NCBI GenBank assembly: GCA_028278625.1
Contig: JANQDY010000076.1
Span: forward strand, 1-59,807
Reading direction: 5' to 3'
From: Thermodesulfobacteriota bacterium
Lineage (GTDB): Bacteria > Desulfobacterota > DSM-4660 > Desulfatiglandales > Desulfatiglandaceae
DNA: 59,807 nucleotides
The notes beneath the pieces are model-generated. The model did no database searches, had not been told where the DNA came from, and saw only the letters and a program-made list of their open reading frames with translations. How positions within the stretch are numbered: the stretch's first letter is position 1; each line of letters begins with the position of its first letter. The position numbers were made by a program, and so were the translations under genes. Of this stretch, positions 50,327 to 59,000 are shown one piece after another.

Positions 50327-50451
50327 ACGCATCACCCGCGACGTTTCGCCTAAGGCAAATGGAAGAGGATGCGCGAACGCACCAAATGACCCCCAAATTC
50401 ATCACCCCGGTTATTTTCATCCGTTATCATCAATAAGAACCGAGAGGAATC

Positions 50452-51339
50452 ATGAAAGCATTTGACATCATTGATCTCATAGGAAATACCCCCTTAATAA
50501 AGCTCAGGGACGAAAATATCGTGGCCAAGGCCGAATTATTAAATCCCGGAGGCAGCATCAAAGACCGCGTGGCCTTGACAATGATAGAGGCGGCGGAACG
50601 GGATGGTCGGCTGAAGCCGGGAATGAAAATCGTTGAGCCGACATCAGGCAATACCGGAATAGGAATAACGCTGGTAGGCGTTGCCAAGGGATATGACGTA
50701 TATGTTGTAATGCCCGAAGGAATGAGTGAGGAAAGAAAAAATATTATCAAGGTTCTCGGCGGAAATCTTGTTCTAACGCCGGACAGCGAAAACATCGCCG
50801 GCGCGGTATTAAAGGCAGAGGAACTGGTTGAGGAATTCAACGGCTATATGCCTCAGCAATTCAAGAATCCCAATAATGCTTTGGCGCATTATGAATATAC
50901 CGCGCCGGAACTCTGGCGGCAGGCAGGAAACAGAATAGACGCTTTTGTGTCAGGTGTTGGAAGCGGCGGAACGATTCAGGGTGTTGGTTCCTTTCTGAAG
51001 AAGAAGAATCCGGATATCAGGATCGTCGCCGTTGAACCCAAAAATGTATCCGCGCTTCTTGGGCATGAGCCGGGATTACACCAGATTCAGGGAATCGGTG
51101 ATGGATTTATACCTGATATTCTTGATGTATCTCTGATCGATAGAATCATTGAAGTGACGGATGATGATGCAATTGCCGCGACACGCGGCTTGGCATTAAA
51201 TAATTCTCTTCTGTGTGGAACATCATCCGGGGCCAACATATGGGCCGCGAGACAAATTGCCGGAGAACACCCGGAATGGATGATCGCCACGGTATTTCCG
51301 GACAGAGCGGAACGGTATTTCAGTACTGGGCTGCTCTGA
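50452..51339 (+). CDS. cysK: Cysteine synthase / PLP-dependent beta-replacement enzyme (CysK-like)
   Basis: A 295-residue fold-type II PLP enzyme. The cofactor Lys37 is in NPGGSIKDRVA, the substrate loop is EPTSGNTGIGI, and the phosphate-binding glycine loop is SGVGSGGTIQGVGS. It makes cysteine from O-acetylserine and sulfide; a cystathionine beta-synthase-like or phosphoserine-using variant cannot be excluded. It is slightly shorter than typical CysK (about 305-320). Codons ending in A or T (ATA, AGA, GAT) look more common than in neighbouring genes, which hints at a different origin. It is monocistronic and converges with the gene at 51354. Confidence 0.88.
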   Translation: MKAFDIIDLIGNTPLIKLRDENIVAKAELLNPGGSIKDRVALTMIEAAERDGRLKPGMKIVEPTSGNTGIGITLVGVAKGYDVYVVMPEGMSEERKNIIKVLGGNLVLTPDSENIAGAVLKAEELVEEFNGYMPQQFKNPNNALAHYEYTAPELWRQAGNRIDAFVSGVGSGGTIQGVGSFLKKKNPDIRIVAVEPKNVSALLGHEPGLHQIQGIGDGFIPDILDVSLIDRIIEVTDDDAIAATRGLALNNSLLCGTSSGANIWAARQIAGEHPEWMIATVFPDRAERYFSTGLL

Positions 51340-51353
51340 CCTAATTGGGTGTA

Positions 51354-52292
51354 CTATCCCCTTAATAATTTCAACATGCGGAGCAGCATTTCATCCCGCT
51401 TTTTGATGCTGGAATCAACGTCCGCGGAACCGTTCGCCGTGTCGTAACTGAAAAAACCCTTTCCCGTTTTGGCACCAAAATCACCGTTTTCGACTTTTTC
51501 GGACAGTACCCCCTGCGGTTCCAGGGATCTGTCGATTTTCGGATACAGGTGCTTTGTTCCTTTGTACATCAGATCCAGTCCGGCCAGATCCATTGTCTCC
51601 AAAACCCCGATGACGCCCAGGCGAAATCCGAAACTTCCCTTGACCGCCGTATCCAGATCCTTGGGAGATGCCACTCCCTGTTCCAAAAGCGACAAGACTT
51701 CCCTGAACATGGCGGTTTGAATTCGATTGACCAGGAATCCCGGAATCTCCTTTTGGACCTTGACCGGTTCCTTGCCGATGGAAGAAAGGAGGTCACGGGT
51801 TCTCGTAAAGGTTTCAGGTGAGGTGTGATCGCCCATGACGATCTCCACCACCGGAACGATGTGGGGGGGGTTGAACCAATGGGTAATGATCAGGTTTTCC
51901 TTTTTCTTCACGCCCCTGCCAAACCCGCTGATGGAAAGCATGGAAGTATTGCTTGCCAGGATGGCCCTCTCATGGGCATGTGCATCGATCTTTTTGAAAA
52001 TCTCGGTTTTGAGGTCAAAGTCCTCTGGAGCGGCTTCCATAATAAAATCGGCGCCTTCTACGGCCTCGGACATGCTGGTTGTGAGCGAGATGCGCGATAG
52101 GATTCCGTCCACCGCTTCCGCCTTTTCCATGCCTGCCGCAACAAATGTCTCCAGGCTCGATCTGATGTTTTCATAAGCCCTTTTGAGAATGTCCCCGTTG
52201 ATATCGTACAGGCAGGTCTTGTATCCATACCGCGCGAAATTCTGGGCGATGCCGTGTCCCATGATGCCGGCACCGATAACAGCGACCTTCAT
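51354..52292 (-). CDS. 3-hydroxyacyl-CoA dehydrogenase-family protein (possible free beta-hydroxy acid dehydrogenase)
   Basis: A 312-residue protein started at 52292 (MKVAVIGAGIMGHG); ATG at 52310 is an alternative. The NAD fold is AVIGAGIMGHGIAQNFA, with the usual Ser/His region ASNTSMLSISGF and ITHWFNPPHIVPVVEIV. That last string, with HWFNPPH rather than the HFFNP of CoA-specific enzymes, is closer to L-gulonate 3-dehydrogenase and carnitine dehydrogenase, which act on free beta-hydroxy acids. It lies 59 bases after livM in the same direction as the beta-keto acid cleavage enzyme, so it may supply that enzyme's keto substrate. Confidence 0.82.
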   Translation of the reverse strand: MKVAVIGAGIMGHGIAQNFARYGYKTCLYDINGDILKRAYENIRSSLETFVAAGMEKAEAVDGILSRISLTTSMSEAVEGADFIMEAAPEDFDLKTEIFKKIDAHAHERAILASNTSMLSISGFGRGVKKKENLIITHWFNPPHIVPVVEIVMGDHTSPETFTRTRDLLSSIGKEPVKVQKEIPGFLVNRIQTAMFREVLSLLEQGVASPKDLDTAVKGSFGFRLGVIGVLETMDLAGLDLMYKGTKHLYPKIDRSLEPQGVLSEKVENGDFGAKTGKGFFSYDTANGSADVDSSIKKRDEMLLRMLKLLRG

Positions 52293-52351
52293 TAACTCAC
52301 CCAATGGCATTTCTCCTAAAAATGGTTCTCCACCAACTGAAGAGATTGTTG

Positions 52352-53284
52352 TCAAAACTTCAGGAATTTTTCTTTCAATTCCTTGAAAACACCTCTCCTG
52401 AAGGTCATGACCGAAACCACGAAAAGCAAGCCCAGTATCATGGGCCAGATGTTCAGATAGGTGCTCATAAGATCTTTGAAAAGCACGATGCCCATGGCTC
52501 CCAGTACCGGTCCGTAAAGGGTACCCATTCCCCCCACCAGGGTCATGAGAACGATGTCTCCCGAGGTATCCATGTTCAGGGTATAAAGGGGCACGAAGTT
52601 TTGCAGAAGCGCATAAAGACCGCCGGCAAGACCGGCGTAGCAGGCTGACACCACAAAGGAGGTGAGCTTATAGGTGGAGGGGTTGTAGCCGACGCTCATG
52701 GCCCGTTTTTCGTTTTCCCTCAATGCCTGGAGGGTTTTTCCGAAAGGGGAGTTGATGACTTTGACCGCGATGCCGGCGGAAACAACAAAGAAGAACAGAA
52801 TAAAGTAGTAGAAGACCAGCTCGGAACTGAGGTCTATGGGACCGAAGGCCACTCGGGGCACGCCATGCAGTCCGTCATCACCCCCGGTGAGTCCCCGCCA
52901 CTTGAAAACAATAAAATAGACCACTTGGGCGAATGCCAGGGTCACCATGGCAAAATAGATACCGCTTTTTCGAATGGCAAGAAATCCCATGGGAATGGAG
53001 AGGATAAAACTTGCCAGAACCCCCACCAACAGCCCCAAGGGGGCCGGCACCTGGAAGTGGATCAGGGTCAACCCAGTGGCATAGGCCCCGGTGCCGAAAA
53101 AGGCCGCATGCCCGAAGGATAAAAGTCCCGTGTAGCCGAAGACGATATCAAAACCGATGGCAAATATGGCGAAAATGAGCATCTGGCTGGCAAGGGCCTT
53201 GTAGGGGGTCATAAAGGGGAGCACAATCAGCAAAACGGCCCCAAAGACCAAACCAAAGATCAGAAATCCCTTTTTTTTCTCCAT
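52352..53284 (-). CDS. livM: Branched-chain-type ABC transporter permease LivM
   Basis: A 310-residue inner-membrane protein with about eight to ten hydrophobic segments. The family strings GYTGLLSFGHAAFFGTGAYA and VINSPFGKTLQALRENEKRAMSVGYN are present, as is the GGLYALLQNFV and VGGMGTLYGPVLGA end. It pairs with LivH, encoded 15 bases upstream. It belongs to the importer encoded by 52352-56990; the substrate may not be an amino acid, given the catabolic neighbours. Confidence 0.9.
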   Translation of the reverse strand: MEKKKGFLIFGLVFGAVLLIVLPFMTPYKALASQMLIFAIFAIGFDIVFGYTGLLSFGHAAFFGTGAYATGLTLIHFQVPAPLGLLVGVLASFILSIPMGFLAIRKSGIYFAMVTLAFAQVVYFIVFKWRGLTGGDDGLHGVPRVAFGPIDLSSELVFYYFILFFFVVSAGIAVKVINSPFGKTLQALRENEKRAMSVGYNPSTYKLTSFVVSACYAGLAGGLYALLQNFVPLYTLNMDTSGDIVLMTLVGGMGTLYGPVLGAMGIVLFKDLMSTYLNIWPMILGLLFVVSVMTFRRGVFKELKEKFLKF

Positions 53285-53299
53285 GATGGCTTTCCCCGC

Positions 53300-54178
53300 C
53301 TATTCAAAAAACTCGGCTCTGCCGAAAAACCCCCTCGGTCTTACGAGAAGGATGACAGCCATGAATACGTAAATGGATATGGTGGCGGCAGGCGGCCAAA
53401 AGAGAATGCCTAAGGTAATCAATTCTCCCACGATGAGCCCTGCCAGAATCGAGCCGCCAATACTCCCCATCCCTCCGATGATGACCACCACAAAGGTCTG
53501 AACAAGTATGTCCATTCCCATCATGGGTTGGATCCCCTGAATGGGCGCCGCCAGAACGCCCGCCAAACCGGATAGGGCCGCGCCGAATCCAAACACCAGG
53601 GTAAATGTTTTGCTGACGTTGAAACAGAGCGCATCCACCATCTCACTGTCATCGGTACCCGCCCGAATAACCGCCCCAAGCCGGGTCTTCTCGATGAAAA
53701 GCCATACCCCCAAAGCCAGAAAAGCGGTGACGACAATGATGAAAAGCCGATACTTGGGACATATCATAAACCCCAGATTCACCGACCCCCTCAAGAGGGC
53801 GGGGATGTTCAACGGTTCTCCTTCCGGTCCATAGATAAGCTTGATGGCATCTTGAATGAAAAACATGATGCCGAATGTCAGAAGCAGCGTATAAAAATGG
53901 GGAAGGTTGTACAGCTTGCTGATCAACGGTTTTTCAAGCAGGATCCCTATGATTCCCACGGCCACCGGGCAAATGATCATTGCCATAAAAAAGGAAAGGC
54001 CCAAGAGGTGAACCACGGTATAGGCCCCGTAGGCACCGAGCATATACATGGCGCCATGGGCGAAATTGACCACACCCAGGGTTCCGAAAATAACCGTAAG
54101 CCCCAGGGAAAGCAGCACATAGATGGATCCCAGGATAAGCCCGTTAAAAAGCTGTATGAACAGAAATTGAAGGTCCAT
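53300..54178 (-). CDS. livH: Branched-chain-type ABC transporter permease LivH
   Basis: A 292-residue inner-membrane permease. The start ATG at 54178 is preferred over a TTG two codons upstream. Typical strings are LFNGLILGSIYVLLSLGLTV, VVNFAHGAMYMLGAYGAY, ETRLG-type loop seen as IEKTRLGAVIRAGTDDSEM, and VVVIGGMGSIGGSILAGLIVG. It forms the channel with LivM. It is 90 bases after the binding-protein gene on the same strand. Confidence 0.9.
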   Translation of the reverse strand: MDLQFLFIQLFNGLILGSIYVLLSLGLTVIFGTLGVVNFAHGAMYMLGAYGAYTVVHLLGLSFFMAMIICPVAVGIIGILLEKPLISKLYNLPHFYTLLLTFGIMFFIQDAIKLIYGPEGEPLNIPALLRGSVNLGFMICPKYRLFIIVVTAFLALGVWLFIEKTRLGAVIRAGTDDSEMVDALCFNVSKTFTLVFGFGAALSGLAGVLAAPIQGIQPMMGMDILVQTFVVVIIGGMGSIGGSILAGLIVGELITLGILFWPPAATISIYVFMAVILLVRPRGFFGRAEFFE

Positions 54179-54268
54179 GAACAATCACCAAGGGGAGTGG
54201 CGCCCCCAAAATGTCGCCTCAAAGGGGCGGGGCCTCGTGCCCCGACCCTTTATGGATGAGAAGCCTTG

Positions 54269-55471
54269 CTACTTCAGCTTGCACCCGAACTGTCCCGGCT
54301 TTCCGAATGCCTCTTCCGCCGATAAGGTGCCCACGATTTCAAAGAAGTCGTAGTCTTCCGTGATCTCGTTCGGCTTCTTGGCCCTTACAAGCAGCGCTTT
54401 TCCAACCTGTTGGTGGTCTTCGGGGCGGATATATCCGGGGTTGGCAAACATGTCGTAAAAGGTATGCCCTTCCAGTTCCTCAATGACCTTGTCGGGATCG
54501 GTGGTACCGGCCCTTTTCACGGCTTCCAGGTACTGCCACGTGGCGCTGTAAACCGCGGCAGCCATAAAATGGGGTCTCTCACCGTGCAGCTCGAAATACT
54601 TGTCCGCGTATTCTTTGGCCCCTGGATTGTCCACCTTCCAGTACCAGCTCATGGCAGCGTAGTCGTCCGCGAAAACTTCAGGACCCGCCCCCTTGATGTT
54701 GGGTTCAAAGAGCAGGGCATGAACGATTTTGCACTTGTCCTTGAGTCCGTATTCCATGGCTGCCTTGGTGCTGTTGGTGGTGTCTTTGCCCACGTTGAGG
54801 AGCACCAGGACATCGGGCTTCGCCTGCATGGCCTTGAGAATGTAGGGACTGTAATCAGCGGTGTGGAGAGCGACCATGTCATTACCCACATGCTCGCCGC
54901 CCTTTTTCTTGAGTGCCGCCTTGAAGTGTTTCAGAAGATCATGCCCCCAGGCATAGTCGGATGTAATCGTGTACCATTTTTTCCCGAGGTTTTCGGCACC
55001 CCACAGCCCAACGGTGGTGGCCAGCATGTAATCGTTGTAGTTCCATTTGATGACATATTTGTTGCACTTGCCGCCGATCAGCTCGGTGGTACCGGCGGAA
55101 GTGGAAATGAAGAGCTTCTTGTGAAGCAGTGCCTGCTGGGCAACCGCCAGGGCCGCCGCGCTGTTGGGGCAGGCAATAATCACATCCACATCTTCCTTTT
55201 CGTAGAGTTCCTTTGCCTTTTCATTGGCAACGCCCGGATTATAGGCATGGTCACGGGTGAAGAGCTCGATTTTCTTGCCCAAAACAGTGCCGAAATCCTT
55301 TACGGCCATTTCCGCGGACCAAGCCTCGCCATTTCCGATCACCGCCAGGGGGCCGGAGAGAACGCTGATCACGCCGATCTTCACCGGATCATCATCGGCC
55401 CTGACAGGGGTGGTGGCGCAGACGAGAAAACCCACCAAAATCCATGACAAAACACAAATCTTCTTAACCAT
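54269..55471 (-). CDS. Branched-chain-type ABC transporter substrate-binding protein
   Basis: A 400-residue exported protein with signal peptide MVKKICVLSWILVGFLVCAT and cut near PVRA-DDD. The mature start VKIGVISVLSGPLAVIGNGE is the family opening, followed by VDVIIACPNSAAALAVAQQA. The Ser/Thr ligand contacts of type I Leu/Ile/Val proteins appear in STSAGTTELIG. Many proteins of this type bind aromatic or aliphatic acids rather than amino acids. It is the third gene of the transporter set, after livF. Confidence 0.87.
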   Translation of the reverse strand: MVKKICVLSWILVGFLVCATTPVRADDDPVKIGVISVLSGPLAVIGNGEAWSAEMAVKDFGTVLGKKIELFTRDHAYNPGVANEKAKELYEKEDVDVIIACPNSAAALAVAQQALLHKKLFISTSAGTTELIGGKCNKYVIKWNYNDYMLATTVGLWGAENLGKKWYTITSDYAWGHDLLKHFKAALKKKGGEHVGNDMVALHTADYSPYILKAMQAKPDVLVLLNVGKDTTNSTKAAMEYGLKDKCKIVHALLFEPNIKGAGPEVFADDYAAMSWYWKVDNPGAKEYADKYFELHGERPHFMAAAVYSATWQYLEAVKRAGTTDPDKVIEELEGHTFYDMFANPGYIRPEDHQQVGKALLVRAKKPNEITEDYDFFEIVGTLSAEEAFGKPGQFGCKLK

Positions 55472-55542
55472 AATACTCCTCCTTCCATTCTGAGCATCTA
55501 GACTCTGGGCAGTTGCCCTTTTAACAAGCCATGCATAAAACC

Positions 55543-56238
55543 CTATACTCCCAGAAATTTTTTCTGGATTTCCTGGTTGTTCACAAACACCTCGTTGGTG
55601 CCTTCAAAAACGATTTTACCGGCATACAAAATGTGGTGTCTGTCAGCCACATCCGAGGCAAACCGCGTGTTTTGCTCGATGAGCAGTACCGTGAGCCGGC
55701 TCTTCTTGATTTCCTTGATAATGGTCCCGATGCTTCGTACCAGAAGGGGCGCCAGCCCTTCCGTGGGCTCGTCCAAAAGAACCAAATCCATCTTGGCCCT
55801 GAGAATCCTTGCGATGGCAAGCATCTGCTGTTCCCCGCCGCTGAGCTGGGAGCCCTTGTTTGCGGCCCTGGTTTTGAGCACCGGGAAAAAGGTGTAAACC
55901 TTGTCTATGGCCCATCCCTCCTCGCCTTTTCCCCAAACCGGAAAATTGAGATTCTCAAGTACGGTGAGGCTGGGAAAGATCCGCCGCTCTTCAGGAACGA
56001 AACCGATACCCATTTTGGAGACCCGGTGGGGCCTCATGCCGGTAATATCAACGCCGTTATAGGTGATGGATCCGGATTTTGGCGAAAGCATCCCCATGAT
56101 GGTTTTCACGGTTGTGGTCTTTCCCGCGCCATTACGCCCCAGAAGGGTCACCGCTTCTCCCTTTTCTATGCCGAAGGTGACATCAAAGAGAATGTGGCTC
56201 TCACCATAAAAGGTGTTGATCCCCTTGACCTTAAGCAA
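55543..56238 (-). CDS. livF: Branched-chain-type ABC transporter ATPase LivF
   Basis: A 231-residue ATPase with Walker A TLLGRNGAGKTTTVKTI, signature LSGGEQQMLAIARIL, Walker B LVLLDEPTEGLAP and an H-loop changed to LLIEQNTRFA as is normal in LivF. It starts with a TTG at 56238, two bases after the livG stop, so translation is coupled. It energises the importer with LivG. Confidence 0.9.
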   Translation of the reverse strand: MLKVKGINTFYGESHILFDVTFGIEKGEAVTLLGRNGAGKTTTVKTIMGMLSPKSGSITYNGVDITGMRPHRVSKMGIGFVPEERRIFPSLTVLENLNFPVWGKGEEGWAIDKVYTFFPVLKTRAANKGSQLSGGEQQMLAIARILRAKMDLVLLDEPTEGLAPLLVRSIGTIIKEIKKSRLTVLLIEQNTRFASDVADRHHILYAGKIVFEGTNEVFVNNQEIQKKFLGV

Positions 56239-56240
56239 CG

Positions 56241-56990
56241 CTAGTATCCTCCCAGGTACGCCTCTTGTACCTTTTGATCGTTCCGGATTTCATCAGGGGT
56301 CCCTTCCGCGATCTTTATTCCCTGGTTCAAAACCGTGATGACATGGGAAAGAGAGATGATCAAATCGATATTGTGATCAATGAGAACAACCGTCAGGTTT
56401 TGAGAAATATCCTTTACCAGCTTCATCATCCACTCAAGATCGGCTTTCTGAAGACCCGCCATGGGTTCATCCAGCATCAGGAGTCGGGGGCTGGTGGCCA
56501 GGGAGATGCCGATCTCTAAAACCCGCTTTTCACCGTATGACAGGTTGGCCGCCTTAAGATGCCGCTTATCCAACAGACCGATGGAAGAGAGGATTCCATC
56601 GGCCTTTTCAATGGCCCCTTCAAGGTGTCGATGGTTTTTCAAAAGATTGAATCGTCCCTTTTCCCGGGATTGGGCCGCAATACGAACATTTTCCGCTACC
56701 GTGAGGTCAGGGAAAATGCTGGTGATCTGGAAAGACCGGGCAATCCCTTTTTGAGAAATGGTATAAGAATCCAGATTCGTAATCTCTTCTCCATTAAAAA
56801 AGACACTCCCTTCAGTGACCTTCAAAAACCCGGTCAACATATTGAAAAGCGTCGTTTTTCCCGCGCCATTGGGCCCGATGATGGCGTGGATCGTCCCTTC
56901 GGCAACCCGAAGTCCCACCCCTTCAATGACGGCAAGGGAACCAAAATGCTTCACGAGATTTTCTGCCTTTAATATGAAACGTCCTTCCAT
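56241..56990 (-). CDS. livG: Branched-chain-type ABC transporter ATPase LivG
   Basis: A 249-residue ATPase started at 56990 (MEGRFILKAENLV); the frame is open 33 codons earlier but overlaps the preceding gene. Walker A is AIIGPNGAGKTTLFNMLTGF, the signature is LSYGEKRVLEIG, Walker B is LLMLDEPMAGLQ and the H-loop is VLIDHNIDLI. The C-terminal SHVITVLNQGIKIAEGTPDEI is typical of LivG. It follows the beta-keto acid cleavage gene by 25 bases. Confidence 0.9.
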   Translation of the reverse strand: MEGRFILKAENLVKHFGSLAVIEGVGLRVAEGTIHAIIGPNGAGKTTLFNMLTGFLKVTEGSVFFNGEEITNLDSYTISQKGIARSFQITSIFPDLTVAENVRIAAQSREKGRFNLLKNHRHLEGAIEKADGILSSIGLLDKRHLKAANLSYGEKRVLEIGISLATSPRLLMLDEPMAGLQKADLEWMMKLVKDISQNLTVVLIDHNIDLIISLSHVITVLNQGIKIAEGTPDEIRNDQKVQEAYLGGY

Positions 56991-57015
56991 GGATATGTCC
57001 GGTTGCCGGGAAACG

Positions 57016-57927
57016 TTATCTTTCCGGGAGGTGAAGGATTTTCCGGGCTTCGTCAGGGGTGGCGATCTCTCTGCCCAGTTCCTTTGCAATTCTCACGATT
57101 TTCGCCACCAGTTCGGCATTGCTCTTTGCGGGCACGCCTTTGGAAAGATAGATGTTGTCCTCAAATCCGACCCTCACGTGTCCGCCCATGATGATGGCCA
57201 TGGTGGCCATGGGAAATTCATTCAGCCCTATTGCGCAGACCGACCAGGGAGACCCCTCGGGAAGATTTCTTACCATATGCAGAAGATTGTCCACCGTTGC
57301 CGGTATCTGGCCCAGCACCCCCAAAACCAACTGAAAATAGAGGGGAACTTCCATATGCCCTTCTTGGCCGAGAAAACGGCCGTTGTTGATCATTCCGATA
57401 TCATAACACTCCAGTTCCGGTTTTATTCCCAGTGATTTCATGGTGTCCGCCATCAATACCATATCGGGGAAGCTGTGCACCATGACAAACTTCAACAAGA
57501 AATCCCGTTTCCTTCGGTTGTAAATATCAATGACCGGAGACCCCGCGTTAAATGACGCCAGATCCGGTTTTGTGAGAGGATCTTTGGACAGTTCCGGCAG
57601 CACCGAAAGCCTGCCCTTGACGCTTTCCTCCGGTACCTCCCTGTAAAGCCAGTCGCCATCCACCCGACGACCCGAGCCACCGGTTGTTACATTGACAATG
57701 ATGTCGCATTGCTCCCTGATGGGTCCGATGGCCTGGGCAAACCATTCAGCCTTTTGTTCGCCGGCCGCTGTTTCCGGATTTCTGGCATGTATGTGAACCA
57801 CGGAAGCCCCGGCCTCATAGGCCTCCAGGGTGGCCCTGACCTGCTGTTCGGGCGTCTTGGGCAGGTAAGGATTGCTTTCGGGGGATCCGCCCCCGGTGAT
57901 GGCGGCTGTAATAATGAGTTTCTCCAT
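57016..57927 (-). CDS. Beta-keto acid cleavage enzyme (BKACE, DUF849; Kce-like)
   Basis: A 303-residue TIM-barrel enzyme of normal length. The family motif is VVHIHARNPETA, whose two His bind the catalytic zinc with a later Glu; IIVNVTTGGSGRRVDGDW and MATMAIIMGGHVRVGFEDNIY are also typical. BKACE enzymes condense a beta-keto acid with acetyl-CoA, giving a new acyl-CoA and acetoacetate; known substrates include 3-keto-5-aminohexanoate (lysine fermentation) and dehydrocarnitine. The specific substrate cannot be read here. Its neighbours (importer, 3-hydroxyacyl dehydrogenase, CoA-transferase) fit a catabolic pathway built around it. Confidence 0.9.
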   Translation of the reverse strand: MEKLIITAAITGGGSPESNPYLPKTPEQQVRATLEAYEAGASVVHIHARNPETAAGEQKAEWFAQAIGPIREQCDIIVNVTTGGSGRRVDGDWLYREVPEESVKGRLSVLPELSKDPLTKPDLASFNAGSPVIDIYNRRKRDFLLKFVMVHSFPDMVLMADTMKSLGIKPELECYDIGMINNGRFLGQEGHMEVPLYFQLVLGVLGQIPATVDNLLHMVRNLPEGSPWSVCAIGLNEFPMATMAIIMGGHVRVGFEDNIYLSKGVPAKSNAELVAKIVRIAKELGREIATPDEARKILHLPER

Positions 57928-57988
57928 TCAAGGTGTTCTCCGCTGTGTTTATTATCCGTAAACTTGACCGTTTCCTCAATATGATCGG

Positions 57989-58564
57989 CTATGACCGCTT
58001 GTAGGAATAGATGACACACAAAAAGCGGGCGAAGGACCCATCGACGCTGATGCCGGAGTGCGCTACCCCGGAGTTGAAATAGGCGCTGTCTCCTTCCTCT
58101 AGTATATGGCTTTTGCCTTCGTAGAAGAATTTGATTTTTCCTTTTAAAATGTGGATGAATTCTTCCCCCTCATGTTCGAATTCGGCGGAAGGAGACGCAT
58201 CCGTAATGGTAATTATGTAAGGATCCATGTTTTTGCCGGCCATATGATATGCCAGGGATTCATATGTATAGCCGCCTGATGCGCCGCGTGATCCGATGAT
58301 TCTCCGTTCCTCTTTTTTTATGATGGCCAGATTGCCGTCATGTACCTCTTCTTCATCTTTCAGCAAGGAGATGATGTCCACTTGAAGCGCCGCCGCGATT
58401 TTTCCAAGGGTGGAAATGGGCGGCGCTTTTCCGGAGTTCTCGATACGCGACAGATACCCTTTGGTAAGACCTGTCAGGGACGCAAGTTTTTCCAGGGTCA
58501 TTTTGCGCAGCAGACGGTAATCCCTGATTCTCTCGGTAATGGCTTTTTCATTCAGTTCATCCAT
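57989..58564 (-). CDS. XRE-family regulator with C-terminal cupin sensor domain
   Basis: A 191-residue protein. Residues 8-70 are an XRE helix-turn-helix (RLLRKMTLEKLASLTGLTKG, YLSRIENSGKAPPISTL). Residues 110-185 form a cupin_2 barrel with EFEHEGEEFIHILKGKIKF and EEGDSAYFNSGVAHSGIS, where His and Glu could bind a metal. Regulators of this build (PuuR/SutR type) sense the substrate or product of the pathway they control. It is the first gene upstream of the beta-keto acid cleavage and transport genes, 61 bases away, and probably controls them and the divergent CoA-transferase. Confidence 0.88.
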   Translation of the reverse strand: MDELNEKAITERIRDYRLLRKMTLEKLASLTGLTKGYLSRIENSGKAPPISTLGKIAAALQVDIISLLKDEEEVHDGNLAIIKKEERRIIGSRGASGGYTYESLAYHMAGKNMDPYIITITDASPSAEFEHEGEEFIHILKGKIKFFYEGKSHILEEGDSAYFNSGVAHSGISVDGSFARFLCVIYSYKRS

Positions 58565-58574
58565 GACGCGGTGA

Positions 58575-58584
58575 GAGTATACTC
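58575..58584. promoter_or_regulatory. Palindromic candidate operator upstream of the XRE-cupin gene
   Basis: GAGTATACTC is a perfect 10-bp palindrome ten bases upstream of the start codon at 58564. The position suits autorepression, but the site has not been seen twice in this window. Confidence 0.4.
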
Positions 58585-58808
58585 ATGGTAAACTTCTGTC
58601 AATAGAATTTTTGGATGCATGGAGGCCTGTATGCCTGACGGCCCTTCGACCAATGGGGTGACATTCGAGATATCCGAGATATCACGATGAATCGGTTTCG
58701 CCGATTCTGTCATGGGAATGCTTCGCGTTAAAGCATCGCCAAAAAGCGCCTCCAGCCAGCACCTGCTTCAGTAAAGGCAATACCAAGCATGTGCCAGTTA
58801 CTTTCCCC

Positions 58809-58837
58809 TTGACCCAAAAACAGGTTTTCTCTATGCT
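58809..58837 (+). promoter_or_regulatory. Possible sigma-70-type promoter for the CoA-transferase gene
   Basis: TTGACC at 58809-58814, 17-base spacer, TATGCT at 58832-58837; about 160 bases before the start at 59001. The rest of the 436-base gap 58565-59000 contains a GAGATATC direct repeat near 58666-58683 and a small AATCGG/CCGATT hairpin at 58690-58706, and no gene. Confidence 0.35.
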
Positions 58838-59000
58838 CGTTGCTTATAAAATCAATGCCTTATCAACCGATTATCTTTTCCCGTTTTGTTATCTATGAAA
58901 CAATTTGAGGTATTGGGATTAACTGTAATCGCTCTTTATCTAGAACCAATAGCGGCTTTCCGTAAACTCATGTATTGAACCATCAAATCAGGAGGCGACA

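Noticed and set aside
58780..58796. TGGCACATGCTTGGTA (minus strand) as a sigma-54 promoter for the XRE-cupin operon
   Set aside because: The -12 element should have GC ten bases after the GG, but GT is found; no sigma-54 activator is next to it.
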